Under the pieces are notes generated by a model that worked only from the letters and a program-made list of their open reading frames with translations, ran no database searches and was not told the origin of the DNA. Both the position numbers and the translations under genes were made by a program. 38,126 nt of DNA, taken from the NCBI GenBank assembly GCA_051418075.1, contig JBPRGG010000170.1:1-38126 (forward strand), in the 5' to 3' direction. The stretch's first letter is position 1, and each line of letters opens with the position of its first letter. Source of the DNA: JBPRGG01 sp051418075 (GTDB lineage: Bacteria; Bacteroidota; Bacteroidia; Cytophagales; Cyclobacteriaceae). This document shows positions 1 to 8,489 of the stretch, one piece after another.

Positions 1-1296
1 ATTGGCATCTACTTCGTCCTGTTGCGGATTATAGCTAAACAGAGGCACATCAGGATCAATATTATATTCCTGGTATTTTGGAGATTGCCGGTCAGGAAAA
101 ACACCCAGATTAATGCTCAATACCATAGCGGCATCCTGCCCCAGGATCAATTTATCTCTTTTATAACTACTTTTCAGGCTACAGTCATAGGTAAGGGTCA
201 GCCCCCTATCCTCGTAATTAAATATGGCGTTGAATACATCGGGGATATTCCGGGGATCTTTGAAATAATAATTACCTCCTAATGCTGTAACAGAAGTTGG
301 TATTCCCAAACCCAGAACCTGGTTGATACAATCATATTCATGTGTGAACTGATTACCGGCCGGGCCACCACTGTATTCAAACCATTTTTGCCAATTGAAA
401 TAGCGATCCAGATCAAAACTTTCAGCCGGAGCATCACCCAGGAAACCCTCCCAGTCAATATTTCCGGAGTTGGCCTCAGGATGAATACCCCTGATCCAGG
501 CTCCGTGGTCGTTGTTACGGTTAGTATATGTTTCTACCAGTGAAACCGGCCCTAACAAATCATTTTCCACCACCTCCCTGGCTTTAATATAGCTGGCCTG
601 TTGCCGGTTTTGATGACCCAATTGAAATATGATGCCCGACTTACGGACTGCATCCAATACCTCAAAGGCCTCAGTTACAGTGCGGGTCATAGGCTTTTCA
701 CAATAAACATGTTTTCCAGCCCTGGCGGCATCAATGATCATGCGGGCATGCCAGTGATCAGGTGTGGCGATAACCACCGCATCAATGAGATCATCGGCCA
801 GCATATCCTGGTACCGGGTGTAAATTTTGGGTTGTAAAGATGTCTGAGCTTTATTCAGTCCATTTACTATTACATTAGCCCCTCTTTCAGCATAAATCTG
901 AAAGGTATCACAGATGGCGGCAATTTCCAGATTGAGATCTGCCTGTTCCAGGAAAAGTTGAACATTCCGGTTATACCTGCCATTTTCGGTATTTTTGTCT
1001 ACCCATTCATTATCGGCATATCCTAGTGCCCGTAATAGTTGCATACCCCTGTTGCCGTTGCCTATTAAACCAATCCGGATTTTTGATCCAGGGGCCACTG
1101 ATTTGGTCAATTGATTCAAGGCAGATTGTTTGAGATCTGGTATCGGGGGATGAGATGTTTTTGGTTTGGCCGGATGGCTGGCATGATATCCCCAGGCGGT
1201 TCCACCCAAAGCCCCCAAAACAGGAATAGTAGCCATACCTTTTAAAATATCTCTCCTGGAAAAATTTCCATCGTTTTTCTTATGTTGATTTTTCAT
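1..1296 (-). CDS. Gfo/Idh/MocA-family oxidoreductase, Tat-exported, C-terminus beyond the window
   Basis: This frame is open from an ATG at 1296 to the left edge (432 codons), so the stop lies outside the window. The N-terminus has a twin-arginine signal (SRRDILKG, about residues 13-20) followed by a hydrophobic stretch, so export by Tat is likely. The Rossmann fold starts at GLIGNGNRG (about 76-84), and the family's EKP motif is at 200-202 in HVYCEKPMTRTV. These are hallmarks of NAD(P)-dependent sugar or cyclitol dehydrogenases of this family; the Tat-exported subgroup is common in Bacteroidota and Planctomycetota. It begins 24 bp after the DoxX gene and is probably the last visible gene of the polysaccharide locus. 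A role in oxidising or reducing a released sugar, perhaps an unusual uronic acid, is inference; the substrate is unknown. Confidence 0.88.
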   Translation of the reverse strand, partial: MKNQHKKNDGNFSRRDILKGMATIPVLGALGGTAWGYHASHPAKPKTSHPPIPDLKQSALNQLTKSVAPGSKIRIGLIGNGNRGMQLLRALGYADNEWVDKNTENGRYNRNVQLFLEQADLNLEIAAICDTFQIYAERGANVIVNGLNKAQTSLQPKIYTRYQDMLADDLIDAVVIATPDHWHARMIIDAARAGKHVYCEKPMTRTVTEAFEVLDAVRKSGIIFQLGHQNRQQASYIKAREVVENDLLGPVSLVETYTNRNNDHGAWIRGIHPEANSGNIDWEGFLGDAPAESFDLDRYFNWQKWFEYSGGPAGNQFTHEYDCINQVLGLGIPTSVTALGGNYYFKDPRNIPDVFNAIFNYEDRGLTLTYDCSLKSSYKRDKLILGQDAAMVLSINLGVFPDRQSPKYQEYNIDPDVPLFSYNPQQDEVDAN

Positions 1297-1320
1297 CTTT
1301 TTGAATTCTTAAAGATCTGT

Positions 1321-1833
1321 TTAAGCTGGTTGCAATACTTTCTCTTGTATTTCAGATTTAGGCCTGGATTGGAAAAACCGATCCAGACCAATTCTATGGC
1401 TGGTAGGAAATACCATTATTACAGCCAAAGCCAATATTTCAATCAGGTTTTTGTTCACCAGTAAGTAGTTTCCTTCCGAAGGAGCAGCATAATCAAATCC
1501 AGGCCAGGCTGGATGAGACAGGTAATAGATCACAAGTAATCCTATACCAGCTATTGTACCCCATCGCGCAAACAGACCAAGCATTAAGCTAAAACCAATC
1601 AGGATCAAAGCCCATATATTGATGGTATCCAGGACATTAACCAGTAAATCATGGGAGGATACCATCTGGAAAACCGAAGCCAACAATCCTCTGGAATCCA
1701 GCAGGTAGCTCTGGGAAGACCAGTTATCCTGACTAAGCTTCACCACTCCTTCATAAAGAAAATGCCAGCCTATTCCCACTCTTAAGGCTATCAACAGCAA
1801 CAATTGAGTATTGGTAAATTTTAAGTTTTGCAT
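1321..1833 (-). CDS. DoxX-family integral membrane protein
   Basis: This 170-residue protein has about four hydrophobic segments (near residues 10-30, 70-90, 92-108 and 130-145). It carries the family-like stretch EGNYLLVNKNLIEI before the last helix. DoxX/DoxD proteins are small membrane proteins related to the thiosulfate:quinone oxidoreductase subunit. In Bacteroidota they are often found beside exported Gfo/Idh/MocA dehydrogenases, as here (24 bp apart). This suggests it links the neighbouring oxidoreductase to membrane electron flow, but that is inference. The gene lies 141 bp downstream of the sulfatase and may be transcribed with it or separately. Confidence 0.82.
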   Translation of the reverse strand: MQNLKFTNTQLLLLIALRVGIGWHFLYEGVVKLSQDNWSSQSYLLDSRGLLASVFQMVSSHDLLVNVLDTINIWALILIGFSLMLGLFARWGTIAGIGLLVIYYLSHPAWPGFDYAAPSEGNYLLVNKNLIEILALAVIMVFPTSHRIGLDRFFQSRPKSEIQEKVLQPA

Positions 1834-1974
1834 TTGGGTACTTTTGTATAATTCAATCGCAATTTTTCATAATCCAGTGGCAACTGGTAGTATATATCTG
1901 ACAGGTATGGACCGGCCTATGGTTTTTGTACCTGTTCCCACATGCTGTTCCGTAATATCCCACTTTAGGTCGAT

Positions 1975-3384
1975 TTAAGGATTCAATCCATTTTTCTTCA
2001 GCCATTCAGGCTTCATGTCATGCTCCCAGTTGCTAATCAGTTTCCGCATGCTATGTAATTCCTCCGGCTTTTCTTGTTTCAGGTCATTTTGCTCTGCCGG
2101 ATCAGTGACCAGGTTAAAAAGATGTTCCTGCTGAATATTTCCATCCTTCATATTTATAATATACTTAAGAGGCCCCTCTCTGACGGCTTTGTATACAGTA
2201 GTATAGCGTTTTTTCCGCCAGAACAGGGTTCGCTCCTGCTCCTTTTCGTTTCTGATCAGATGACCGATGATATCCATTCCATCCAGATTTAGTGGTTCCG
2301 GATCGATATCTGCCAGTTTCAGGATAGAGCAAGTCAGGTCCATGCTGATTGAAACCTGGTCAGAAATTGTTCCCGGTTTGATTTTATGGGGCCAACTGAT
2401 CAAACAAGGCACCCGAATACCTCCTTCATATACCTGGCCTTTTATTCCCCGGTAGATACCATTGTTGCCAATTCCTGTAGCGCCATTATCCGAAAAGAAA
2501 ATAATCAGGGTGTTATCAGTCAGCTTTTTCCTTTCCAGTACCTCCAGGATCTCTCCAATTCCCCGATCCATTTCCTCTACCATTTCTGCATACACTTTTC
2601 TATCCTTGACTTCCCATTCCTGACCTTGTAAAGGACGCGGTTTATAATCATCAGGCCCCTGAAGGGGTTTATGTGGAGCCGTATAGGGAAGATAAAGAAA
2701 GAATGGCTGATTTGGCTGCTGCCGGTATAGCCAGGATTTGGCTTCATCGGTAATTAAATGGGTCATATAATATCCCTCCCTAAAGATCTCCTGATCGTTC
2801 CGGGCCAGGTTATGGCTGCCTTTGAAGTCATCAATTCTTAACCCTTCAGCCTTTTCCACGTGGTGGAAAAAATCGCCTCCATATCCGATGGGCCCTATAG
2901 CATAATCAAAACTATGTTTAATAGGCCTGAACTCCTTTTCATAGCCCAGGTGCCATTTGCCAATAATGGCCGTTTGATAACCTGCCTTTTTTAATGCCGA
3001 AGGTAATACTGCATACTCAGGATGTAATCCCAATCTGTGTTGTTTGGACAGCCATTCCGCTTCATCATACCTGCCCACATTGCCTGCCCCAATGGCACAT
3101 TCCAGCCCCCCTACCCTTTGCTGATACCGGCCGGTTAATAAGGCCACCCGGGTGGGTGTACATTCCGGGCCATTGGCATAAAAGGCCTCTAATCTGGCTC
3201 CTTGCTGAGCCAGCCGGTCCAGACTGGGAGTCCGGATATCTTCACACCCATAGCTACCCAGATCTCCGTAACCTAAATCATCTGCCAGAATGACGATGAT
3301 ATTAGGTTTATTTTGGGCCAGACTGGTGAGGGTCAACAGAGAAAGAACAACCAACCAAATTAAAAATTTTATCCAATGCAACAT
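1975..3384 (-). CDS. S1-family (formylglycine-dependent) sulfatase, secreted
   Basis: A 469-residue arylsulfatase-type enzyme with an N-terminal signal peptide ending near SLAQ (about residue 24). The metal-binding start ILADDLGYGDLG (about 32-43) carries the paired Asp residues. The activation motif CTPTRVALLTG begins at Cys75; this Cys is the one converted to formylglycine, and the CxPTR form is a usual variant. Further family motifs are GKWHLG and FFSDNGA. The length fits single-domain S1 sulfatases. It removes sulfate esters from glycans, presumably in the periplasm. It starts 3 bp after the stop of the GH28 gene, so the two are almost certainly co-transcribed. This is the main evidence that the locus targets a sulfated polymer. 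The S1 subfamily and position specificity cannot be assigned by eye, and no sulfatase-maturing enzyme gene lies in the window. Confidence 0.93.
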   Translation of the reverse strand: MLHWIKFLIWLVVLSLLTLTSLAQNKPNIIVILADDLGYGDLGSYGCEDIRTPSLDRLAQQGARLEAFYANGPECTPTRVALLTGRYQQRVGGLECAIGAGNVGRYDEAEWLSKQHRLGLHPEYAVLPSALKKAGYQTAIIGKWHLGYEKEFRPIKHSFDYAIGPIGYGGDFFHHVEKAEGLRIDDFKGSHNLARNDQEIFREGYYMTHLITDEAKSWLYRQQPNQPFFLYLPYTAPHKPLQGPDDYKPRPLQGQEWEVKDRKVYAEMVEEMDRGIGEILEVLERKKLTDNTLIIFFSDNGATGIGNNGIYRGIKGQVYEGGIRVPCLISWPHKIKPGTISDQVSISMDLTCSILKLADIDPEPLNLDGMDIIGHLIRNEKEQERTLFWRKKRYTTVYKAVREGPLKYIINMKDGNIQQEHLFNLVTDPAEQNDLKQEKPEELHSMRKLISNWEHDMKPEWLKKNGLNP

Positions 3385-3387
3385 AAC

Positions 3388-5043
3388 TTATATTTTTACC
3401 AAGGCATCAGAACTTGCCCCATTCATATACTTTATATTATTTTGCTCATTTTTGATCAGGAAGGGATCCAATTGAATTTGTCTGGTTTGAGTCCCTTCCA
3501 AGGAAACTTTCACTCCCTGGTTAAAAGGAAAAGACTGAGCCACCACAGCTTCTTTTACATTCACCAGTTTTAAAGGAGCTTCTTTGTTATAATCACTATT
3601 TAAATTGTTGATTATCAGTTTATCACTATCTTCTATTTGATAAGGCAAAGAAGCTGTGCCCCGAATATCAATATCGTTTAATGAAAGGCCTGTGGCATTA
3701 CTGCAAATTAATCCATTTTGTGCATTTAGCAACCTGAGATGGTTGATAGATATATCCTGTACCGGCATTTCTTCCAACCCGATAATTTCTACTGCAGTCT
3801 TCACCTTATTTCCGGTGATGTTGCTGATATGAATATTTTTAAATCTGGGTGTCTTTTCATTGACTGGGGCCGGTTCAGACTTAATCCAGTACTTGGTATT
3901 GATATGAATGGCAGGTGATTTATGAATGTTGTTCATAACCAGGTTACTTACCTGAACATCCTCTACCACGCCGCCCCTTTGCCGATTGGTTTTAATGTGA
4001 AGACCGGTAGAAGTACCGTCAAATATACAATTGGAAATTGTTACTTTTCTCACACCGCCTGACATTTCACTTCCGATACCAACACCGGAAGCACCACCAG
4101 TCATCAAACAATTGGTAATTGCTATATTTTCACAAGGTCCGGCATTTTTTCTGCCCCAATTGCCTTTCCCGGATTTGATGGTGATACAATCATCATCTAC
4201 ATCGATCCGGCAGTTAGATATGGTGACATTGCGGCTGGATTCTGGATTAATTCCGTCTGTATTGGGAGAGTCCGGATTGCGAATATCCAGGCCATGGACC
4301 ATCACATCCTGACAGGCAACAAAATGAGTGGTCCAGAAAGGAGAATTCCTTAGAAAAACCCCTTCCAAACGAACATGCTGGCAATGATAAGCCTGGAATA
4401 GAGATGGTCTTAAAAATCCAAAACTTTGAATGCTTTCTGCCTCCTGATTATTCTGCCGATATAGATCCTGCCATTTGGAGCCGGGTTCACTGCCGGTTTT
4501 TTTATATGTAGCCCTTTTTTTCAGGATATAATCCCACCATACCTGACCTGATCCATTAATAGTGCCTTGCCCCGTGATGGAAATATTGGTGGCATTTTGA
4601 GCATAGATCAGTGGGGAGAAATTCTTAACCGCCAAACCCTGCCAACGGCTGGGTACCATAGGCAGGTAGTCGTCAAAGTCTTCTGAAAAAACCAGTTCGG
4701 CTCCTCCTTCCAGGTATATCCTGATGTTGGAAAGCATATGTATGGCCCCGGTCAGATATTTACCAGGAGGGAAATATAAGGTCCCTCCTCCCCCTTTAGA
4801 CAGGGCTTCGATAATTTGTTGAATAAGTGCCGTATTTTTTAGCTTTCCATCGAATGAGGCGCCAGCTTTTTTCATATCAATCCAGGACCCATCAAGTTCA
4901 ATCTGATGGAAACTATCTCTGGCCTGTACCTGACTGGATACTGCCCAGGCTGCACCCAGACTTAATCCTATTTTGCTTATAAATTTTCTTCTATCTTGAT
5001 GCACGTTTGTCTTGATTAAATTCCATAATAAAAACCCAGTCAT
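3388..5043 (-). CDS. GH28-family pectinase-like enzyme with altered catalytic motifs
   Basis: A 551-residue right-handed beta-helix protein of the polygalacturonase family. A twin-arginine-like signal (QDRRKFISKIG, about 16-26) precedes a hydrophobic stretch. Retained GH28 elements are NTDGI (261-265) and the Asp pair in VDDDCITIKSG (284-285). The motif normally read as GHG is GAS at 317-319 (in TGGASGVGIGSEMSGG), so the usual His is missing. The RIK motif is HIK at 349-351, with the Lys kept. This could be a subfamily with a different uronide target, or a weakened enzyme. The listed ATG at 5043 overlaps the upstream glycosidase gene by 53 bp. A GTG at 5004 would reduce this to 14 bp and put the RR motif near the start, so the true start is uncertain. 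The sulfatase follows 3 bp downstream. Confidence 0.88.
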   Translation of the reverse strand: MTGFLLWNLIKTNVHQDRRKFISKIGLSLGAAWAVSSQVQARDSFHQIELDGSWIDMKKAGASFDGKLKNTALIQQIIEALSKGGGGTLYFPPGKYLTGAIHMLSNIRIYLEGGAELVFSEDFDDYLPMVPSRWQGLAVKNFSPLIYAQNATNISITGQGTINGSGQVWWDYILKKRATYKKTGSEPGSKWQDLYRQNNQEAESIQSFGFLRPSLFQAYHCQHVRLEGVFLRNSPFWTTHFVACQDVMVHGLDIRNPDSPNTDGINPESSRNVTISNCRIDVDDDCITIKSGKGNWGRKNAGPCENIAITNCLMTGGASGVGIGSEMSGGVRKVTISNCIFDGTSTGLHIKTNRQRGGVVEDVQVSNLVMNNIHKSPAIHINTKYWIKSEPAPVNEKTPRFKNIHISNITGNKVKTAVEIIGLEEMPVQDISINHLRLLNAQNGLICSNATGLSLNDIDIRGTASLPYQIEDSDKLIINNLNSDYNKEAPLKLVNVKEAVVAQSFPFNQGVKVSLEGTQTRQIQLDPFLIKNEQNNIKYMNGASSDALVKI

Positions 5044-6895
5044 GTTCCGGATGGGTATTTAAATCCGGGAAATCAGGTATCTTGTAACTTCCTTGTTGTA
5101 GTTTTACCTTTTTCAACTTTTGAAAGGCTCCTGAACGTGGATTGAACCAACTGACCTGGTAAATACCTGATTTCAGGTTCCTGATCTCTGGATTTCTGGC
5201 ACAATATCCCTGGAAATGTGCCAGTACCAGTTCATTATCTTTGGTTTTTAACAAAGAGGCCAAGCCATAAAGGCTTTTTTCAGAATAATAGCTGCTGGTT
5301 CTGGGACTGATATCTTCCCGCCTGACCTGAAGATCGTCCCATTTGTCTTCTGTATATGTTACCAGGCTCTTCAGGTGTTCCATTTGTTTTCCTGCCTCAT
5401 AATTCAGCGCCTGGTCTATATAAATACCATTATAATTGATCTCGCCTTCAATTCTGCGTCCTCCGGCATAGGCACCAGTACCAAATATGCCGCCGGGGAT
5501 ACCTCCGTTAAATATACAACTCCAGTGATGCACCCGACCCAGGTAGTTATCATAGATGCTACCTCTTTTTTCCACACCAGGCTCCACATACTTGTCATAC
5601 AATTTCCAGCCCACATAATATCCTTCCGACATAAACACCGGCCGGTCAGCCTTTTGATACATATCGTATATAAATTCAACATCATAATTATTCCTGCGCT
5701 CATTACCCCCATTATGTACCATCAACCACTCGGCATTCTGATAATCTACATCAGTTCTTTTTGGTCCCAATGCAGTATAAATCTGGCCAAAGGGAGGTAA
5801 ACCATATTTTTGATAGGCAAAATCGGTGATACCCCGCCAGAAATCAGCCCATTGATCATGGCTCCATCTCCCCGTATAATCACCTGTAAAAGTATCGGTA
5901 TGTACAGCACTAAATATGACATTATAGCAATTATAACGGGCTCTGAGATAATTTATAAACCGGCTCAGGGTTTCTTTTTCATCATAATAATGAGCCAGAT
6001 GAGGGCCTAAATCCCTGCGAATGGTTTCCAGGAATGGCACAAATCCCTGATCATGCAAATAAGCCATTTTATTATCCAGGTTCTGAAAATAGGCCGGATT
6101 GATCCGGTCCAGGTTGGCACATGAAACAGAAGGTTCGCAGGGCCCTGGTATTTCAAATGGCATATTGCCTTCCTCATCCTCCATGTGGGCAATTTTTTTA
6201 CTACCCGGACGATGCCAGCCATTCCTGATCTGAATGCTATCATTATCAAACATTACGGTAGTAGGATGGTCATCATCAATCCAGTTAGGAAATGCTGCAA
6301 CCATGGCAATACAGTTAAAACCATATTTTTTCCGGTTCAGGATCATTTCCTGAAAGGTAGTCCCATCTTTGGGGGTTGTTATAAAATCCGGACGAGGTGG
6401 CAGGTCACTATAAGGTACACGCCAGGTAGAAGAAGACCAATATGTATCCCCGATAAGAAAAAAAGCAGTACCATCGGCATATTGCATCACCCTTTTGTTA
6501 TCATGGATCTTGAGGAATCCTCTGCGATTAGGATTTTCCTGTTTTTCCAGTTCGGTCCAGGCTGTAGCAGTAAAACTTCCGGATTGATTGATCAGCCCCG
6601 GGTCATGTACATTGGCATCACTGGTCCACTGCCATTCTCCCGGAGATAAAGCCACCATACGCACCTTATAAATGGCCTTACCAGAGCTATTTAAGCCATC
6701 ATAAAAGCCATAAACCTTTTTATTAAAATCCGGACCTTGTAAATTGACCCATATTTCAACCTGTTTATAAGGATTATCATAATGGTATTCAGCTACAAAT
6801 TCTACTTCGACTTTTTGATAAACTTTGGTTGCCACTGCTTTTACCTGCCAAAATACAAGGCAAAACGCAGTAAGAGTAAATATTCTTTTAAGCAT
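4991..6895 (-). CDS. DUF5060/DUF4038 glycosidase (GH140-like), secreted
   Basis: A 634-residue protein with a signal peptide (about residues 1-20). A DUF5060-like beta domain covers about 25-112 (SPGEWQWTSD near 84-93). A DUF4038-like TIM barrel covers about 118-505 (FFLIGDTYW at 145-153, then RPVFMSEGYYVG). A small C-terminal domain like the so-called collagen-binding domain of this family follows. The characterised relative of DUF4038 is the GH140 apiosidase acting on rhamnogalacturonan II. That supports a role in side-chain removal from a pectin-like glycan, but exact activity is unknown. The gene starts 103 bp after susD, behind a terminator, and its 3' end overlaps the GH28 gene. It is clearly part of the same locus. 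Confidence 0.85.
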   Translation of the reverse strand: MLKRIFTLTAFCLVFWQVKAVATKVYQKVEVEFVAEYHYDNPYKQVEIWVNLQGPDFNKKVYGFYDGLNSSGKAIYKVRMVALSPGEWQWTSDANVHDPGLINQSGSFTATAWTELEKQENPNRRGFLKIHDNKRVMQYADGTAFFLIGDTYWSSSTWRVPYSDLPPRPDFITTPKDGTTFQEMILNRKKYGFNCIAMVAAFPNWIDDDHPTTVMFDNDSIQIRNGWHRPGSKKIAHMEDEEGNMPFEIPGPCEPSVSCANLDRINPAYFQNLDNKMAYLHDQGFVPFLETIRRDLGPHLAHYYDEKETLSRFINYLRARYNCYNVIFSAVHTDTFTGDYTGRWSHDQWADFWRGITDFAYQKYGLPPFGQIYTALGPKRTDVDYQNAEWLMVHNGGNERRNNYDVEFIYDMYQKADRPVFMSEGYYVGWKLYDKYVEPGVEKRGSIYDNYLGRVHHWSCIFNGGIPGGIFGTGAYAGGRRIEGEINYNGIYIDQALNYEAGKQMEHLKSLVTYTEDKWDDLQVRREDISPRTSSYYSEKSLYGLASLLKTKDNELVLAHFQGYCARNPEIRNLKSGIYQVSWFNPRSGAFQKLKKVKLQQGSYKIPDFPDLNTHPEHDWVFIMEFNQDKRASR

Positions 6896-6940
6896 AAACT
6901 ATTTGATCATCAAATAAAGATCTTATAAAGATTAGCCTTA

Positions 6941-6988
6941 AATAAAAAAAGAGGAAAAGAAGATGGCTGTGATTAAAGCCATCCTCTT
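6941..6988 (-). terminator. Rho-independent terminator just downstream of susD
   Basis: Read on the minus strand, a 12-bp stem with one G-U pair (arms at 6977-6988 and 6957-6968) closes an 8-base loop (6969-6976). A short TTCCTC stretch and a run of seven T follow (6950-6944). It lies 10 bp after the susD stop and before the glycosidase gene. It therefore probably limits read-through from susCD into the enzyme genes, giving more transporter than enzyme. The stem and U-tract are seen directly; the attenuation role is inference. Confidence 0.8.
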
Positions 6989-6998
6989 ATAAATAATG

Positions 6999-8474
6999 TC
7001 AATACTTATCAATGACCTGGTTCAGTTGAGGATTTTTTATCCTTTCATCACCTGGGATTGGGTACAGGTAATGTCTGTCATCTACCTGAAAACCTTTGGC
7101 AGTACCCATTTCCTCCACGATACCCCAACGCTGGTAGTCGAAATAAGCCTTGCCTTCAAAAGCCAGTTCCATAATCCGTTCATTTCGAATGGCCTCCCTT
7201 AATTCAGGTTCGGATAAACCGGATAAAGGCTCCAGACCAGCTCTTTGCCGAACCAGATTCAGCCCATAATAAGGATCTCCATTCCCGCTTTCCAGAGCTG
7301 CTTCAGCATGCATCAGCAGGATTTCGGCATATCGGTAAATGCCCAGGTTCAACCCATTGTCTCTTTCTATTCCGTCACTAACCCTGAATTTTTCCGTAAA
7401 TGGCGCTCCTAATGAACCTTCATCTTCTGGAGTCCACCATTCTCTTTCTCCGGTTTCAGAAGAAATATAGTCAGTTAACCAGGTAGTTTCAAACCTTAAA
7501 TCAGTGGTATCCCACATCAGGTAAAATTCAGGAGTACCTCTCAATAAACCAAAAGTACGGGCTGATGACAATGCTCCGGAGGGATTGGTAAACATAGGGC
7601 GATAGTTCCCTTCACCTGTTATATTAGGCAGAAATTGCACCTCAAACACCCTTTCCTTATTATTTTCCACCACAAAAGCATCATTGAAATCCTGTAACAG
7701 TACATAATTGTCACTTTGGATAACTTCCCAGGTTTTTTCTTCAGCTTTGGCCCATTCATCTACTCCGCTGAGTGACCAGTGTGATGGATCCGGTGCATTA
7801 TCAGAAAGTCCTGAACGTTGCAAATAAACATCTGCCAGCAATGCTTTAGCGGCATACCTGGTCACCCGACCAGGGGATTTTGTGGGGCGGGTTTCAGGTA
7901 GAATATCCTCAGCAAATTCAAGGTCGGATATGATCAGGTTCCAAACCTGGGGAGCAGTATTATTGTTGTGATGATCATTCCCTTCTACCGCAGTAATTTC
8001 ATGGTCGGTAAAAGGTACCTGACCCCATAAACGAACCAGATTAAAATAGTGCAATGCTCTCAAGAACCTGGCTTCAGCCACAATCAGATCCTTATCTTCC
8101 TGAGTCATGTTACTGATACCAGGTACACGGTCAATCACGGCATTAGCCCGGTTTATGCCTTCATACAGGGTCTCCCATACAGAATTGATGGTAGGCATGA
8201 TCTCATCCCAATCATAGTCTGCCACCTCTTCTGAATCCGTCCCTTCTATGGTGGCTCCGAAAGAAGGCGCTTCACCTAGGGTATATACACCACTGGGATA
8301 ATAATCCTGATTTTGAAGGATATCATAGGCGGCATACAATGCCGATTCTGCGTCTTCCTTATTTTTATAGAAATTAGATGGTGTTAAGAAATCATATACA
8401 TTTTCTTCCACCTCACAAGCACTTAAAAGGAGGAAACCAATTAATATGTAAATATATTTATTGAAATTTTTCAT
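6999..8474 (-). CDS. SusD/RagB-family glycan-binding lipoprotein
   Basis: A 491-residue outer-membrane lipoprotein. The signal peptide ends in a lipobox (LLLSAC, Cys20) and the acidic stretch EVEENVYDF follows, as in surface-exported SusD proteins. TPR-like helical segments (RFLRALHYFNLVRLWG) and the C-terminal RagB/SusD region (ILLMHAEAAL, IRNERIMELAFEGKAYFD) are all recognisable. SusD proteins form a lid on the SusC channel and capture oligosaccharides at the cell surface. The gene follows susC after 15 bp and ends in TGA, with a terminator directly behind. Ligand specificity cannot be read from sequence. Confidence 0.96.
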   Translation of the reverse strand: MKNFNKYIYILIGFLLLSACEVEENVYDFLTPSNFYKNKEDAESALYAAYDILQNQDYYPSGVYTLGEAPSFGATIEGTDSEEVADYDWDEIMPTINSVWETLYEGINRANAVIDRVPGISNMTQEDKDLIVAEARFLRALHYFNLVRLWGQVPFTDHEITAVEGNDHHNNNTAPQVWNLIISDLEFAEDILPETRPTKSPGRVTRYAAKALLADVYLQRSGLSDNAPDPSHWSLSGVDEWAKAEEKTWEVIQSDNYVLLQDFNDAFVVENNKERVFEVQFLPNITGEGNYRPMFTNPSGALSSARTFGLLRGTPEFYLMWDTTDLRFETTWLTDYISSETGEREWWTPEDEGSLGAPFTEKFRVSDGIERDNGLNLGIYRYAEILLMHAEAALESGNGDPYYGLNLVRQRAGLEPLSGLSEPELREAIRNERIMELAFEGKAYFDYQRWGIVEEMGTAKGFQVDDRHYLYPIPGDERIKNPQLNQVIDKY

Positions 8475-8489
8475 CTTATTTTAAATTTT

